Shown: positions 35,900 through 45,359, numbered from the stretch's first letter. The stretch is DNA of 45,478 nt from Stagnihabitans tardus (GCF_009925085.1 NZ_JAABNR010000025.1:1-45478), one strand, 5' to 3'. The notes: generated by a model not told the origin, from the sequence alone. Numbers and translations are program-made.

Positions 35900-36658
35900 A
35901 TGGAAACCCTGCGACTTGAGATGACGCCGCGCCTGCGCGATTTCCTTTGGGAGAAGCGCATCGTGCCCAAGCCCTGGCGGACCAAGGGGCTCGACCGCAT
36001 CAAGAGCCTGCATTTCCCCGATGACCTGGAGGTCGAGCCCTATACCCGCCATGTCTTCCGGCCCGGCGATGGGGCGATGCTGCTCTCTTCCTCGCGGCAC
36101 ATGACCTACCAGCATGCCCAGCTTGCGGGCTCTCGGATCGGGGCCTTTTGCTCGATCGCGCGGGGGGTGGAAGAGATGGGCGACACCCATCCGATGGACC
36201 GGGTGACGAGCCACTCCCTGGGCTATGGGTCCTATTATCACCAGATGGCGCTGGAGCTTGGCGCGGAAGAATACCGACCGTGGAGCGCGTACAACGCCCG
36301 CGCGCCCCATGTGAAGATCGGCAACGATGTCTGGATCGGGGCCCAGGCCATGCTGAAGGGCGGCATCACCATCGGCGATGGCGCGGTGATCGGGGCGCGG
36401 TCGGTGGTGACCAAGGATGTGCCGCCCTATGCCGTGGTGGTGGGCCAGCCCGCCCGCATCCTGCGCCACCGCTTCGCCCCCGAGATCTGCGCCAGGCTTC
36501 TGGCGACGCGCTGGTGGGATTACTCGCTGGGCGACCTCGCGCGGTTCTCCTTCGACGACCCTCTGGCCTTTTGCGAGGCTTTCGAGGCCGCCAGCCCCGG
36601 CCTCTCTCCGCGCGACGTGGCACCGATCACGGTCGCCATGCTGCAGGAGATGGCGTGA
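35900..36658 (+). CDS. CatB-related O-acetyltransferase (hexapeptide repeat)
   Basis: A 252-residue left-handed beta-helix acyltransferase. The xenobiotic acetyltransferase pattern is visible: ARGVEEMGDTHPMDRVTSHS, the active-site-like histidine region, then hexapeptide turns VKIGNDVWIGAQAMLKGGIT, IGDGAVIGARSVVTKDVPPY and AVVVGQPARILRHRF. Family members acetylate chloramphenicol, streptogramins or sugars; with no resistance context, a sugar or cell-surface substrate is more likely (inference). The ATG at 35,900 has GAGG five bases before it. Confidence 0.85.
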   Translation: METLRLEMTPRLRDFLWEKRIVPKPWRTKGLDRIKSLHFPDDLEVEPYTRHVFRPGDGAMLLSSSRHMTYQHAQLAGSRIGAFCSIARGVEEMGDTHPMDRVTSHSLGYGSYYHQMALELGAEEYRPWSAYNARAPHVKIGNDVWIGAQAMLKGGITIGDGAVIGARSVVTKDVPPYAVVVGQPARILRHRFAPEICARLLATRWWDYSLGDLARFSFDDPLAFCEAFEAASPGLSPRDVAPITVAMLQEMA

Positions 36659-36754
36659 AATCTCGCCGCTTCCCAAGAGGTCGGTTTTGGTGTAAGCGCG
36701 GCGCATCTGCGACGTGAGGCCCCACCCCCGGGCCCGTGCATCAGGATTGGGGGC

Positions 36755-36804
36755 GGCGGCAATGGGGCCGCCATATGTGTGAGGGAACCGGCAGGGGCCG
36801 GCCC
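36755..36804 (+). promoter_or_regulatory. Structured leader of pnp
   Basis: Two hairpins occupy the 60 bases before the pnp ribosome site: GGCGGC-AATGGG-GCCGCC (36,755-36,772) and a stem CCGGC/GCCGG extended by GGG/CCC with an AA bulge (36,783-36,804). In E. coli, pnp mRNA is autoregulated by RNase III cleavage of a leader hairpin followed by PNPase action; a similar role here is inference. Confidence 0.45.
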
Positions 36805-36821
36805 TTCCGAGGAAACGATAT

Positions 36822-38960
36822 ATGTTCAACGAAACCAAGAAATCGATCCAGTGGGGCAACGAAACGCTCACCCTGGAAACCGGCAAGGTTGCGCGTCAGG
36901 CCGATGGGTCGGTGATCGCGACCCTGGGTGAGACCTCCGTCATGGCCAACGTGACCTTCGCGAAATCCGCGAAGCCGGGCCAGGACTTCTTCCCGCTGAC
37001 CGTGCATTACCAAGAGAAATACTATGCGGCCGGCAAGATCCCCGGCGGCTTCTTCAAGCGCGAGGCGCGTCCGTCCGAAAAGGAGACCCTGGTCTCCCGC
37101 CTGATCGACCGTCCCTGCCGTCCGCTCTTCGTCGAGGGCTTCAAGAACGAAGTGCTCGTCATGGCGACCGTGCTCTCCTGCGACCTGGTCAATGACCCGG
37201 ACGTGGTGGCGATGATCGCGGCCTCCGCCGCCCTGACCATTTCGGGCGTGCCCTTCATGGGCCCGATCGGCGCCGCGCGCGTGGGCTTCGCGAATGGCCA
37301 ATACGTGCTGAACCCCGCCATGGACGACATGACGCAGCTGCGCAACAACGCAGAGCAGCGTCTGGACCTGGTCATCGCCGGCACGAAAGACGCCGTGATG
37401 ATGGTGGAATCCGAGGCCTATGAGCTGACCGAAGAGGAAATGCTGGGCGCGGTCAAATTCGGCCATGACGCCATGCAGCCGGTGATCGACCTGATCATCT
37501 CGCTGGCCGAAACCTCGGCCAAAGAGCCCTTCGACTTCACGCCCCCCGATATCTCGGCGCTCTATGCCAAGGTGAAGGCCGCCGGTGAGGCCCAGATGCG
37601 CGCCGCTTTCGCGATCCGCGACAAGCAAGAGCGCACCAATGCGATCTCGGCCGCGGCCAAGGCCATCGTGGCCAGCCTTTCCGAAGAGGAGCAGGCTGAC
37701 ATCAACCTCGGTTCCGCGATCAAGAAGCTGGAAAGCTCGATCCTGCGCGGTGACATCATCAACGGTGGCGCGCGCATCGACGGGCGTGACAACAAGACCG
37801 TGCGTCCGATCAACGTGGAAACCGGCATCCTGCCGCGCACCCATGGTTCGGCCCTGTTCACCCGTGGCGAAACCCAGTCGCTTTGCGTGGCGACGCTCGG
37901 CACCGGCGAGGATGAGCAGATCATCGACGCGCTGAACGGCAACTATCGGTCGAACTTCCTCCTGCACTACAACTTCCCGCCCTATTCGGTCGGCGAAGTG
38001 GGCCGCGTGGGCTCGCCGGGTCGTCGTGAAATCGGCCATGGCAAGCTCGCCTGGCGCGCGCTGCAGGCGGTTCTGCCGGCGGCGACCGACTTCCCCTATA
38101 CGGTCCGTCTGGTCTCGGAAATCACCGAGTCGAACGGTTCGTCGTCCATGGCCACCGTCTGCGGCTCGGCCCTGGCCATGCTGGATGCGGGCGTGCCGCT
38201 GAAGGCTGCGGTTGCTGGCGTCGCCATGGGTCTGATCCTGGAAGACGACGGCAAATGGGCCGTGCTGACCGATATCCTCGGCGACGAGGATCACCTCGGC
38301 GACATGGACTTCAAGGTTGCCGGCACCGCCACCGGCATCACCACGATGCAGATGGACATCAAGGTCGCGGGCATCACGCCCGAGATCATGGCCCAGGCCC
38401 TGGCCCAGGCCAAGGATGGCCGCCTGCACATCCTGGGCGAGATGGCCAAGTCGATCACCGGCCCGGCCAAGTTCTCGGCCTATGCCCCCAAGATCGAGAC
38501 CATGACCATCCCGACCGACAAGATCCGTGAAGTGATCGGCTCGGGCGGCAAGGTCATCCGCGAGATTGTGGAAACCTCCGGCGCCAAGGTCGACATCAAC
38601 GACGACGGCACGATCAAGATCGCCTCTTCGGATGCGGCCGCGATCAAGCGCGCCTATGACATGATCTATTCGATCGTGGCAGAGCCCGAAGAAGGCCATA
38701 TCTACACCGGCAAAGTGGTGAAACTGGTCGATTTCGGCGCCTTCGTGAACTTCTTCGGCAAGCGGGACGGCCTGGTGCACGTCAGCCAGATCGCGGGCAA
38801 GCGTCTGAACCACCCGAACGAGATCCTGAAGGAAGGCCAAGAGGTCAAGGTCAAGCTCCTGGGCTTCGACGAGCGTGGCAAGGTCCGCCTCGGCATGAAG
38901 ATGGTCGACCAGGAAACCGGGCTGGAAATCACCCCCGAGAAGGAATCGGCCGAGGGCTAA
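36822..38960 (+). CDS. pnp: Polyribonucleotide nucleotidyltransferase (PNPase)
   Basis: A 712-residue phosphorolytic 3'-5' exoribonuclease of the degradosome. Two RNase PH-like domains (about 10-230 and 310-545), a KH domain around 560-620 ([20 protein letters not shown]) and an S1 domain at about 622-690 ([20 protein letters not shown]) are complete. The active-site region [16 protein letters not shown] and the [12 protein letters not shown] segment are intact. GAGGA precedes the ATG by eight bases. It is separated from rpsO by four genes but is followed by its own strong terminator. Confidence 0.98.
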   Translation: MFNETKKSIQWGNETLTLETGKVARQADGSVIATLGETSVMANVTFAKSAKPGQDFFPLTVHYQEKYYAAGKIPGGFFKREARPSEKETLVSRLIDRPCRPLFVEGFKNEVLVMATVLSCDLVNDPDVVAMIAASAALTISGVPFMGPIGAARVGFANGQYVLNPAMDDMTQLRNNAEQRLDLVIAGTKDAVMMVESEAYELTEEEMLGAVKFGHDAMQPVIDLIISLAETSAKEPFDFTPPDISALYAKVKAAGEAQMRAAFAIRDKQERTNAISAAAKAIVASLSEEEQADINLGSAIKKLESSILRGDIINGGARIDGRDNKTVRPINVETGILPRTHGSALFTRGETQSLCVATLGTGEDEQIIDALNGNYRSNFLLHYNFPPYSVGEVGRVGSPGRREIGHGKLAWRALQAVLPAATDFPYTVRLVSEITESNGSSSMATVCGSALAMLDAGVPLKAAVAGVAMGLILEDDGKWAVLTDILGDEDHLGDMDFKVAGTATGITTMQMDIKVAGITPEIMAQALAQAKDGRLHILGEMAKSITGPAKFSAYAPKIETMTIPTDKIREVIGSGGKVIREIVETSGAKVDINDDGTIKIASSDAAAIKRAYDMIYSIVAEPEEGHIYTGKVVKLVDFGAFVNFFGKRDGLVHVSQIAGKRLNHPNEILKEGQEVKVKLLGFDERGKVRLGMKMVDQETGLEITPEKESAEG

Positions 38961-38982
38961 GCCCCTTTCGGCGCGACCCCAG

Positions 38983-39011
38983 GCCCCCGCCCTCACCGGC
39001 GGGGGCTTTTT
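38983..39011 (+). terminator. Intrinsic terminator after pnp
   Basis: GCCCCCGC-CCTCACCG-GCGGGGGC, a perfect 8-bp stem with 8-base loop, followed by TTTTT, 22 bases past the pnp stop. Confidence 0.92.
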
Positions 39012-39016
39012 CATGG

Positions 39017-39044
39017 TTGACGCAAGGGGTGTTGCGGCTAGAAG
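39017..39044 (+). promoter_or_regulatory. Candidate promoter of the glycan cluster
   Basis: TTGACG (39,017-39,022) and TAGAAG (39,039-39,044) are spaced 16 bases apart, close to a sigma-70-type promoter, and lie just past the pnp terminator. If real, transcription starts near 39,051, which excludes the ATG at 39,013 as the methyltransferase start. Confidence 0.4.
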
Positions 39045-39075
39045 AGGTCAATTGCCCGCAAAGCCAGGACGGAAG

Positions 39076-39786
39076 TTGGATTATACGTACACGCCCCCGC
39101 CGAAACCGACCCTGGCCCGCTGGTGGAACATCACCCGCGCCTACAAGGGTCAATCCGTGCTGCGGATGCTGGAGTATGAGCACCTTTCCACGCTGTCCAT
39201 CGCGGGCAAGGTCCTGGACATGGGCGGCGGCAAGAAGGCCAAGTATCTGCGGCTTTTGCCGCCCGGTCTGACCGTGGAATCGGTCAACATCGACCCCGGC
39301 ATCGAGCCCACGCACCTGGTCGAACCCGGCCAGCCCCTGCCCTTGGCCGACAACAGCTATGACGCCGTCATCTGCTTCAACACGCTGGAGCATATCTACG
39401 ACGCCGTCCCCGTGCTGCAAGAGCTTTACCGCGTGGTCAAGCCCGGCGGCGCGGTCCATGTCATCGTCCCCTTCATGTTCCGCATCCATGGCCACCCCGA
39501 CGATTACTTCCGCGCAACGCCCAGCTGGTGGCAGGAAACCTTCCGCCGCACCGGCTTTGCCAAGATGGAGCTGATGCCGCTGGTCTGGGGTCGTGGATCG
39601 ACCCGCGCCGTTGTGCCGGGGATGCACGGTGCCTTCCCAAGGGCGCGGATGCACCTGGCCATGCTCTTCGACATCCTCTTCGCCAAGCTGATGCTCAAGG
39701 GCGACCGCATGTCGGGACGGCGCGGCGACAGCATCAGCGGCACCTCTCCGGGCTGGTTCATGACCGGATGGAAGGGGCAGGAATGA
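39076..39786 (+). CDS. Class I SAM-dependent methyltransferase (glycan cluster)
   Basis: A protein of about 236 residues with the methyltransferase motif I KVLDMGGGKKAKYLRLLP, acidic motif II near VNIDPG, and the Methyltransf_11 segment ADNSYDAVICFNTLEHIYDA then LYRVVKPGG. The start chosen is TTG at 39,076 (LDYTYTPPPKPT), with AGGA six bases upstream. An ATG at 39,013 would add 21 basic, unconserved residues, has no ribosome site and sits in the pnp terminator flank. The stop overlaps the next gene by four bases. The substrate is likely a sugar or lipid-linked glycan, judging from the neighbours. Confidence 0.78.
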   Translation: MDYTYTPPPKPTLARWWNITRAYKGQSVLRMLEYEHLSTLSIAGKVLDMGGGKKAKYLRLLPPGLTVESVNIDPGIEPTHLVEPGQPLPLADNSYDAVICFNTLEHIYDAVPVLQELYRVVKPGGAVHVIVPFMFRIHGHPDDYFRATPSWWQETFRRTGFAKMELMPLVWGRGSTRAVVPGMHGAFPRARMHLAMLFDILFAKLMLKGDRMSGRRGDSISGTSPGWFMTGWKGQE

Positions 39787-40493
39787 CGGGCAAATCTCCG
39801 TTCCGCGGGCTGAAGCTGGGGCTGCACCGGCTTCTGGGCCGCAAGACGACGCGGGTCGATGGGCTGACCGTGACCTGCGATCCGGCGCTGATCCCGCGCT
39901 CGGTCGTGACCGCGCTGGTCAAGGGCAGCTACGAGGCGCCCGAGCGGCAGATGGTCGCCGACGCGATCCGCAAGGGTGACCGCGTGGTCGAGATCGGCAC
40001 CGGGGTCGGCGTCGTCAGCCTCTTGTGCAACCGGCTGGCGGGGGCGGGCAATGTCCTGTCCTTCGAGGCCAATGCCAGCCTGGAGCCCGCGATCCGCGCC
40101 AATTTCGCGCTGAACGGGATGGAGCCGCGCCTGCGCTTGCGGGCCGTCACGGTGGATGGGGCGCCCATCAGCTTTTACCGGAATGAGAACATCGTCTCCT
40201 CTTCGGTCTATGACCGGGGGCTGGAGGCCGAGAAGGTGACGGTCGAAAGCGAGGCGCTGGATGCCGTGCTGGAGGCCGAACAAGCCACCGTCCTGGTGAT
40301 CGACGTCGAGGGCGCGGAGCTGGCGCTTTTGGCCTGCGAGGGTGTCGGGCGCCTGCGCGAGATCATCGTCGAGACCCATCCCCATATCGTGGGAGAGGCC
40401 GAGACGGCGGCCATGGTGGCGGGCCTTCAGGCGCGCGGCTTCAAGGTGACGGGCCGCATCCACAAGAACCTGCGTCTCAGCCGGGCGGGTTGA
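39783..40493 (+). CDS. FkbM family methyltransferase
   Basis: A 236-residue SAM-dependent methyltransferase of the FkbM type (VVEIGTGVGVVSLLCNRLAG for SAM binding; LSFEANASLEPAIRANFALN; VLVIDVEGAELALL; EIIVETHPHI). FkbM proteins methylate hydroxyl groups of sugars and polyketides. The start is in an ATGA overlap with the previous methyltransferase. It is followed one base later by a GT4 glycosyltransferase, so O-methylation of an LPS or capsule sugar is the probable job (inference). Confidence 0.87.
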   Translation: MTGKSPFRGLKLGLHRLLGRKTTRVDGLTVTCDPALIPRSVVTALVKGSYEAPERQMVADAIRKGDRVVEIGTGVGVVSLLCNRLAGAGNVLSFEANASLEPAIRANFALNGMEPRLRLRAVTVDGAPISFYRNENIVSSSVYDRGLEAEKVTVESEALDAVLEAEQATVLVIDVEGAELALLACEGVGRLREIIVETHPHIVGEAETAAMVAGLQARGFKVTGRIHKNLRLSRAG

Positions 40494-40494
40494 G

Positions 40495-41532
40495 ATGGCC
40501 GACCCGCTGCGCGTCATCCATTTCCACTTCGGCAAGGAGGGCGGGGCCGAGAGGTTCTTCGTCAAGCTCGCCCAGGCCTTGGACCGGCGCGGGGTGCAGC
40601 AGCGCTTCATCATCCGCAAGGGGCGGTCCTGGGATGCGCAGATTGCAGAGCTCGGCCCGGTGATCCGCAACAACTTCTCGCGGTTGTCACCGATGACTCC
40701 GGTCCTGCATTGGCAGGCCAGTCGTTGGGTGCGGGACTGGAAGCCCCATGCGGTAATGAGCTGGATGCCGCGCGCCGGGCGGTTGGTGCATCGCTGGCCG
40801 GGGGTGGTCAAGCTGAACCGGATGGGGGATTTTCCCCAGAACCTCAAGCACTTCGACAACCTGGACATCCTCGTTGGCAATGTCCCGGGTATCGCCCAGA
40901 CCTGCCGCGACCTCGGCTGGACCAAGCCCGCTCTGACGATTTCCAACTTCACCCCGCTGACCCCGCCGAACCCCGTGCCGCGAGCCGCCCATGACACGCC
41001 CGAGGGCGTCTTCCTGATCGCCGCCGGGGGCCGTTTCCAGCCGCGCAAGGCCATGGACATGGCGATCCGGGCGCTGGCCCGGATGCCGGGGGCCTGGCTC
41101 TGGCTGATCGGTGAAGGGCGGCTGCGCCCGGAGCTTGAGGCGCTGGCGGAGGAATTGCAGGTCACCGACCGCCTGCGCTTTGTCGGTTGGGTCGACAACC
41201 CGATCCACCATATCGCCGCCGCCGATGCCTTCCTCCTGCCCTCGCGCCATGAGCCGCTGGGGAATATCCTCCTGGAGGCCTGGGCGGCGGGCGTGCCCTC
41301 GGTCTCCACCCGCTGCGAGGGGCCCGCCTGGTTCATGCGCGACGGCATCGACGGCCTCATGACCCCCATCGACGACGATGCGGCGATTGCCGAGGCCCTG
41401 ACCCGGCTGCGCAACGACCCCGCCCAGGCGCAGGTTTACGCGGCAAATGCCCGCGCCCGACTGGACGAGATGTTTTCCGAAGAAGCGATCTGCCGCGACT
41501 ATATGAAGGTCTTTGCCGGAGAGATGCCATGA
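40495..41532 (+). CDS. Glycosyltransferase family 4
   Basis: A 345-residue retaining glycosyltransferase of GT-B fold. The N-terminal domain opens with RVIHFHFGKEGGAERFFVKL; the C-terminal nucleotide-sugar domain has FLIAAGGRFQPRKAMDMAIR, GWVDNPIHHIAAADAFLLPS and the EX7E-type RHEPLGNILLEAWAAGVPSV. It is cytoplasmic or peripheral on the inner membrane, adding a sugar to LPS core or a related glycan. One base separates it from the FkbM gene, and it overlaps the next gene by four bases. Confidence 0.9.
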   Translation: MADPLRVIHFHFGKEGGAERFFVKLAQALDRRGVQQRFIIRKGRSWDAQIAELGPVIRNNFSRLSPMTPVLHWQASRWVRDWKPHAVMSWMPRAGRLVHRWPGVVKLNRMGDFPQNLKHFDNLDILVGNVPGIAQTCRDLGWTKPALTISNFTPLTPPNPVPRAAHDTPEGVFLIAAGGRFQPRKAMDMAIRALARMPGAWLWLIGEGRLRPELEALAEELQVTDRLRFVGWVDNPIHHIAAADAFLLPSRHEPLGNILLEAWAAGVPSVSTRCEGPAWFMRDGIDGLMTPIDDDAAIAEALTRLRNDPAQAQVYAANARARLDEMFSEEAICRDYMKVFAGEMP

Positions 41533-42341
41533 CGCTCCCCATCTCTGCCTTCATCATCTGCCAGGACGAAGAGCGCTTCATCGAGCCCTGCATCCGCTCC
41601 CTTCACATGTGCGCCGAGATCGTGGTGGTGGACTCAGGCTCCACCGATGAGACCTTCGACATCCTCGACCGCCTGACCGCCGAGGGCTTCCCGATCAAGC
41701 TTTTCCGCGAGGCCTGGCGCGGCTATGGCGGCCAAAAGCAATTCGCGCTGGAGCAGTGCACGCAACCCTGGTGCCTGTCGATCGACAGCGACGAACGCCT
41801 GTCGCCCCTGATCGCCCAGGACCTGCCCGGCCTCATCACCCAGGATGTCGCGGGCTGGCGGATCACGCGTTACCCCTATCTCGACGGTTTCGGCTATGCG
41901 CCGCCCCAGGCGAAAGAGCGGATGAACCTGCGCATCATCCGCAATGGCGCGGGGCATTTCGACCCCAAGGACAAGGTCCACGAGGGTCTTTACGTCACCG
42001 GAGAGGTCAAGAACGCGCCGCGTGGCGGGCTCTTGCACTTCCGCCCCATCCATCTGCATGAGCAATTCCTGAAGGAAAACAAATACTCCAGCCTCAAGGC
42101 GCAGATGAAGGTGACCCAAGGAAAGCGCGCGCAGCCCTGGAAGATGGCGGTCTCTCCCTGGATCTATTTCCTGCGGCTGTATTTCCACAACGGCCTTTGG
42201 CGCTGTGGTTGGGCGGGGTTCATTCGGGCGATGCTGGGGGCGACCTATGCCTTCATGACCGAGGCCAAACGCTGGGAGCATGAGGCGATCCAGGCCGTCC
42301 CGCCGGTGGAGCCCGACTTCTCGAAGCTCGACAGGTATTGA
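41529..42341 (+). CDS. Glycosyltransferase family 2 (WaaE/KdtX-like)
   Basis: A 270-residue GT-A glycosyltransferase. [20 protein letters not shown], the VDSGSTDET motif (about 35-43) and the metal site SIDSDERLS are the hallmarks; the region after [19 protein letters not shown] is that of the LPS core beta-1,4-glucosyltransferase group (WaaE/KdtX). The basic, aromatic C-terminal segment ([20 protein letters not shown]) suggests membrane association. It is the last gene of the four-gene glycan operon. Confidence 0.88.
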   Translation: MTLPISAFIICQDEERFIEPCIRSLHMCAEIVVVDSGSTDETFDILDRLTAEGFPIKLFREAWRGYGGQKQFALEQCTQPWCLSIDSDERLSPLIAQDLPGLITQDVAGWRITRYPYLDGFGYAPPQAKERMNLRIIRNGAGHFDPKDKVHEGLYVTGEVKNAPRGGLLHFRPIHLHEQFLKENKYSSLKAQMKVTQGKRAQPWKMAVSPWIYFLRLYFHNGLWRCGWAGFIRAMLGATYAFMTEAKRWEHEAIQAVPPVEPDFSKLDRY

Positions 42342-42358
42342 CCGCGATTCGCGCAGCT

Positions 42359-42377
42359 TGCGCACAAATTTCGCGCA
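42359..42377. promoter_or_regulatory. Dyad TGCGC-N9-GCGCA upstream of dadA
   Basis: A 5-bp dyad around an A+T-rich centre (ACAAATTTC), 116 bases before dadA. An A+T centre with flanking dyad is reminiscent of Lrp/AsnC-family operators, and Lrp-like proteins often regulate dadA. No regulator gene is adjacent. Confidence 0.3.
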
Positions 42378-42492
42378 TGCACGCCACGATGCCGGACAAA
42401 GTTGCGTCATACCTCCAGGATGCCGCAGAAATCGCAACAAAGCGTCAGCTCGCCTGCCCTATCCTGCCCGCAACTGCGAACAGGAGCCCCAA

Positions 42493-43758
42493 ATGCGTAT
42501 CGTCATCCTCGGAGCCGGTGTGATCGGCGTGACCTCGGCCTGGTACCTGGCGCAGGCCGGGCACGAGGTGACCGTGATCGACCGGCAATCAGGCCCGGCG
42601 CTGGAGACCTCTTTCGCCAATGCCGGCGAGATTTCGCCCGGCTATGCCAGCCCCTGGGCCGGCCCCGGCATCCCGATGAAGGCGCTGAAATGGCTCTTCA
42701 TGCGCCATGCCCCCCTGATCCTGGAGGCCAAAATCGACATCGCCCGGATCGACTGGATCATCCGGATGCTGGGCAACTGCACCGCCTCGGCCTATGCGGT
42801 GAACAAGTCGCGCATGGTCCGGCTGGCGGAATATTCCCGCGACTGCCTGCGCGACCTGCGCAGCAGCACGGGGATTTCCTATGACGAGCGCACCCAAGGA
42901 ACCCTGCAGCTCTTCCGCACGCAAAAGCAGGTCGATGCGGCCGAGAAGGACATCAAGGTCCTCAAGGCCGACGGCGTCCCCTTCGAGGTCCTGACCCCTG
43001 CGCAATGCGTCGCCGCCGAGCCCGGCCTCGCCTCCAGCCTGCACAAGATCGCAGGCGGCCTGCGTCTGCCGGGCGACGAGACGGGCGACTGCTTCAAATA
43101 CACCAACCGCCTGGCCGAGATGGCAGCGGCGGCGGGTGTGACGTTCCGCTACGGCGTCCAGATCTTCGGCCTGAACCGCGAGGGCGGGCGGATCGCCTCG
43201 GTCCATACCTCCCAAGGCCGCGTCGAGGCCGATGCCTTCGTGCTGGCCATGGGCTCCTACTCTCCGGCCATGGTCAAGCCCCTGGGGATGCGCCTGCCGG
43301 TCTATCCGGTGAAGGGCTATTCCATCACCATCCCGATCCAGGACGAGACCCGCGCCCCGGTCTCGACCGTCATGGACGAGACGTTCAAGATCGCCATCAC
43401 GCGGCTTGGCGACCGCATCCGGGTGGGCGGCATGGCGGAAATCTCGGGCTTCAACAACACCTTGGAGGCGCGGCGGCAAGAGACCCTGACCCATTCGGTC
43501 GAGGACCTCTTTGGCGGGGCGGGCGACCAAAGCCGGGTGAGCTACTGGTCGGGCCTGCGCCCGATGACGCCCGATGGCACGCCGGTCGTGGGCGCCACGC
43601 CCCTGTCGAACCTCTGGCTGAACACCGGCCACGGAACCCTCGGCTGGACCATGGCGGCGGGTTCGGGCCGGGTGCTGGCCGACCTGATCTCGGGCCGCGC
43701 CCCGGAAATCGACAGCTCTGACCTCGGCCTGTCGCGCTATGGCCGGAGAGCCGCCTGA
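42493..43758 (+). CDS. dadA: D-amino acid dehydrogenase
   Basis: A 421-residue FAD-dependent membrane-associated dehydrogenase that oxidises D-amino acids, chiefly D-alanine, passing electrons to the quinone pool. The FAD Rossmann motif is [20 protein letters not shown], then [20 protein letters not shown], typical of DadA, and near the C-terminus [17 protein letters not shown] and [21 protein letters not shown] sits six to seven bases before the ATG. No alanine racemase gene (dadX) follows; a hairpin ends the unit. Confidence 0.95.
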   Translation: MRIVILGAGVIGVTSAWYLAQAGHEVTVIDRQSGPALETSFANAGEISPGYASPWAGPGIPMKALKWLFMRHAPLILEAKIDIARIDWIIRMLGNCTASAYAVNKSRMVRLAEYSRDCLRDLRSSTGISYDERTQGTLQLFRTQKQVDAAEKDIKVLKADGVPFEVLTPAQCVAAEPGLASSLHKIAGGLRLPGDETGDCFKYTNRLAEMAAAAGVTFRYGVQIFGLNREGGRIASVHTSQGRVEADAFVLAMGSYSPAMVKPLGMRLPVYPVKGYSITIPIQDETRAPVSTVMDETFKIAITRLGDRIRVGGMAEISGFNNTLEARRQETLTHSVEDLFGGAGDQSRVSYWSGLRPMTPDGTPVVGATPLSNLWLNTGHGTLGWTMAAGSGRVLADLISGRAPEIDSSDLGLSRYGRRAA

Positions 43759-43778
43759 GCGCCTGACGGAATGGCTTG

Positions 43779-43799
43779 ACAGGGCGCCCGTCGCCCTGT
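43779..43799 (+). terminator. Hairpin after dadA
   Basis: ACAGGGCG-CCCGT-CGCCCTGT, a perfect 8-bp stem with 5-base loop, starts 20 bases past the dadA stop, and only one further T follows. It likely separates dadA from the downstream transporter gene. Confidence 0.55.
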
Positions 43800-43833
43800 T
43801 CAACCTCGGGCAAGGCGCAGGCGAGGTGGGGCG

Positions 43834-45129
43834 ATGTATCTGGATTCCGTGCGCGAACTCCTCCGCAAGCAAAAGCTGGTCGAGGGCCTGACGCGGGCCC
43901 AGGCCGGGGCCCATACGCCCGCGCTGGATACGGTCACCGAAAAGCAGCAACATGCGGAAATCGAGAATTTCCTGGCCAAGCTGGCGGTCGCCGACATCGT
44001 CGAGATCTTTGAAAGCCTGACACCGGACGAGGCCGCCCAGCTTTGGCCGCGCGTGCCTGCGGGGCGGTCCACCGATGTGCTCTGGGAGGTCTCGGATGAA
44101 CTCCGCGACCGGCTGGAGGATGTGGCGGGACCGCGTCTGACCGAAACCAAGGTCTCGGTCTTCGAGATCATCGGGGGCCGGATCAAGCCGACGCCGATCA
44201 AGAGCCGCAAGGACCTGGAAGGCCGCCGCCCGATCTGGGTCGACCTTCTGAACGCCTCCCCCGCCCAGCGCGCCTATATCGGCGAGTTCTACAAGCTGGA
44301 GCTGCCGGACCCGGGCGACGAGGTGGACCTCGAGGTCGCCAACCGCTTCCATGTCGAGGAAAACGGCGCCCTGGCCTTGCACTCGAACTTCCTGCTGGAC
44401 CGGGGCGGCAAGAGCCGCTCGATCCCGGTGAGCTTCCTCTTGCACCAGAAGATCCTGTTTTCCCTGCGCAACGAGGACCTGCCGGTCTTCCGCCTGCAGC
44501 GCCGCAGGGCCGAGACGGTGCCGGGCTATGCCGAGGATTGCTTCGACCTGCTTCTCAGCCTCTATGGCTCGGACGTCGAATATTCGGCCGACAGCCTGGA
44601 GGATATCTACAAGACCCTGAGCCGCGTCGGGAAGCATGTCCTCTCCGAGACGATGACCGACGAGGAGGCCGCAAGCGTCCTGGCCGATATCGCCGAGGAA
44701 GAGGACCTCAACGGCCGCATCCGCAGCAACATCATGGACACGCAAAGGGCCATCGTCTTCCTGATGCAGGCCAAGGTGCTGGAGGATGAGCATATCCAAT
44801 CCGCCAAGCAGGTGCTGAGGAATATCGACAGCCTGAACAGCCACACGGCGTTCCTGTTCGACAAAATCAACTTCCTGATGGATGCGACCATCGGTTTCAT
44901 CAACATCAACCAGAACCGCCGCGTGACCCAGTTGACCATGCTGAGCGTGGTCTTCCTGCCGATGAACGTGCTGGCGGGGATGGGGGGGATGTCGGAGTTC
45001 TCGATGATGACGGCGGGGATCCCCTGGCCGATCTCTTACGGCGCCTTCCTGGTGGGGACGGCGGCCATCGGCTTCCTGACCTATCGCGTCGTGCGCCGGG
45101 CCGACCGGATCAAGCGGGGCCAGAAGTGA
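43834..45129 (+). CDS. CorA-like magnesium transporter with MgtE-N-like domain and altered GMN motif
   Basis: A 431-residue protein. Residues about 35-100 resemble the MgtE N-terminal domain (FLAKLAVADIVEIFESLTPD; VLWEVSDELRDRLEDV). Residues about 130-360 form a CorA-type cytosolic funnel ending in the long pore-lining helix (IDSLNSHTAFLFDKINFLMD; FININQNRR). Two C-terminal helices follow (TMLSVVFLPMNVLA and YGAFLVGTAAIGFLTYRVV). Where CorA has the invariant selectivity motif YGMN followed by MPE, this protein has AGMGGMSE (GMG at 382-384). Divalent-cation transport is therefore likely but its ion selectivity is uncertain. GAGG lies seven bases before the ATG. Confidence 0.85.
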   Translation: MYLDSVRELLRKQKLVEGLTRAQAGAHTPALDTVTEKQQHAEIENFLAKLAVADIVEIFESLTPDEAAQLWPRVPAGRSTDVLWEVSDELRDRLEDVAGPRLTETKVSVFEIIGGRIKPTPIKSRKDLEGRRPIWVDLLNASPAQRAYIGEFYKLELPDPGDEVDLEVANRFHVEENGALALHSNFLLDRGGKSRSIPVSFLLHQKILFSLRNEDLPVFRLQRRRAETVPGYAEDCFDLLLSLYGSDVEYSADSLEDIYKTLSRVGKHVLSETMTDEEAASVLADIAEEEDLNGRIRSNIMDTQRAIVFLMQAKVLEDEHIQSAKQVLRNIDSLNSHTAFLFDKINFLMDATIGFININQNRRVTQLTMLSVVFLPMNVLAGMGGMSEFSMMTAGIPWPISYGAFLVGTAAIGFLTYRVVRRADRIKRGQK

Positions 45130-45359
45130 GGGCTTTGCGTCATGGGCTGGTGATCCTCGCGCTCACAGCCCTGACGCAGGTGGGCGGCCTGGCCTGGGCC
45201 CTGGCGCTGGTGTTTCGCCGCCGGATGCTGGCCTTCCTTGCAGCCTATGTCGCCCTGAGCCTTGTGGCCCACCTCGCCGCCCCCATCTTCGGACGCGAGG
45301 CCCTGCCCTGTTTCGGCGCCCCGCTGCGGGCGCAGAGCCCTTTCTATTGCGGGTGCGCG
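45126..45359 (+). pseudogene. Membrane-protein gene, apparently interrupted by an insertion element
   Basis: A GTG at 45,126 overlaps the corA stop (GTGA) and reads a membrane protein: RHGLVILALTALTQVGGLAW, RRRMLAFLAAYVALSLVAHL, then FGREALPCFGAPL and SPFYC. From about 45,350 the composition changes abruptly to A+T-richer sequence and the frame continues as implausible residues through the upstream region of a transposase to the window end. I infer that an IS30-type element inserted here. I do not recognise the intact protein; the cysteines after FGREALPC suggest a conserved exported part. Confidence 0.55.

Noticed and set aside
36741-39014. 757-codon open frame on the minus strand opposite pnp
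   Set aside because: Its residue composition (rich in G, D, H, R with low-complexity runs) is that of an antisense shadow; pnp on the other strand is complete and conserved. Long antisense frames are expected in such G+C-rich DNA.
42589-44844. 751-codon minus-strand open frame spanning dadA and corA
   Set aside because: It covers two clear genes and the gap between them, has no ribosome site and no recognisable domain.
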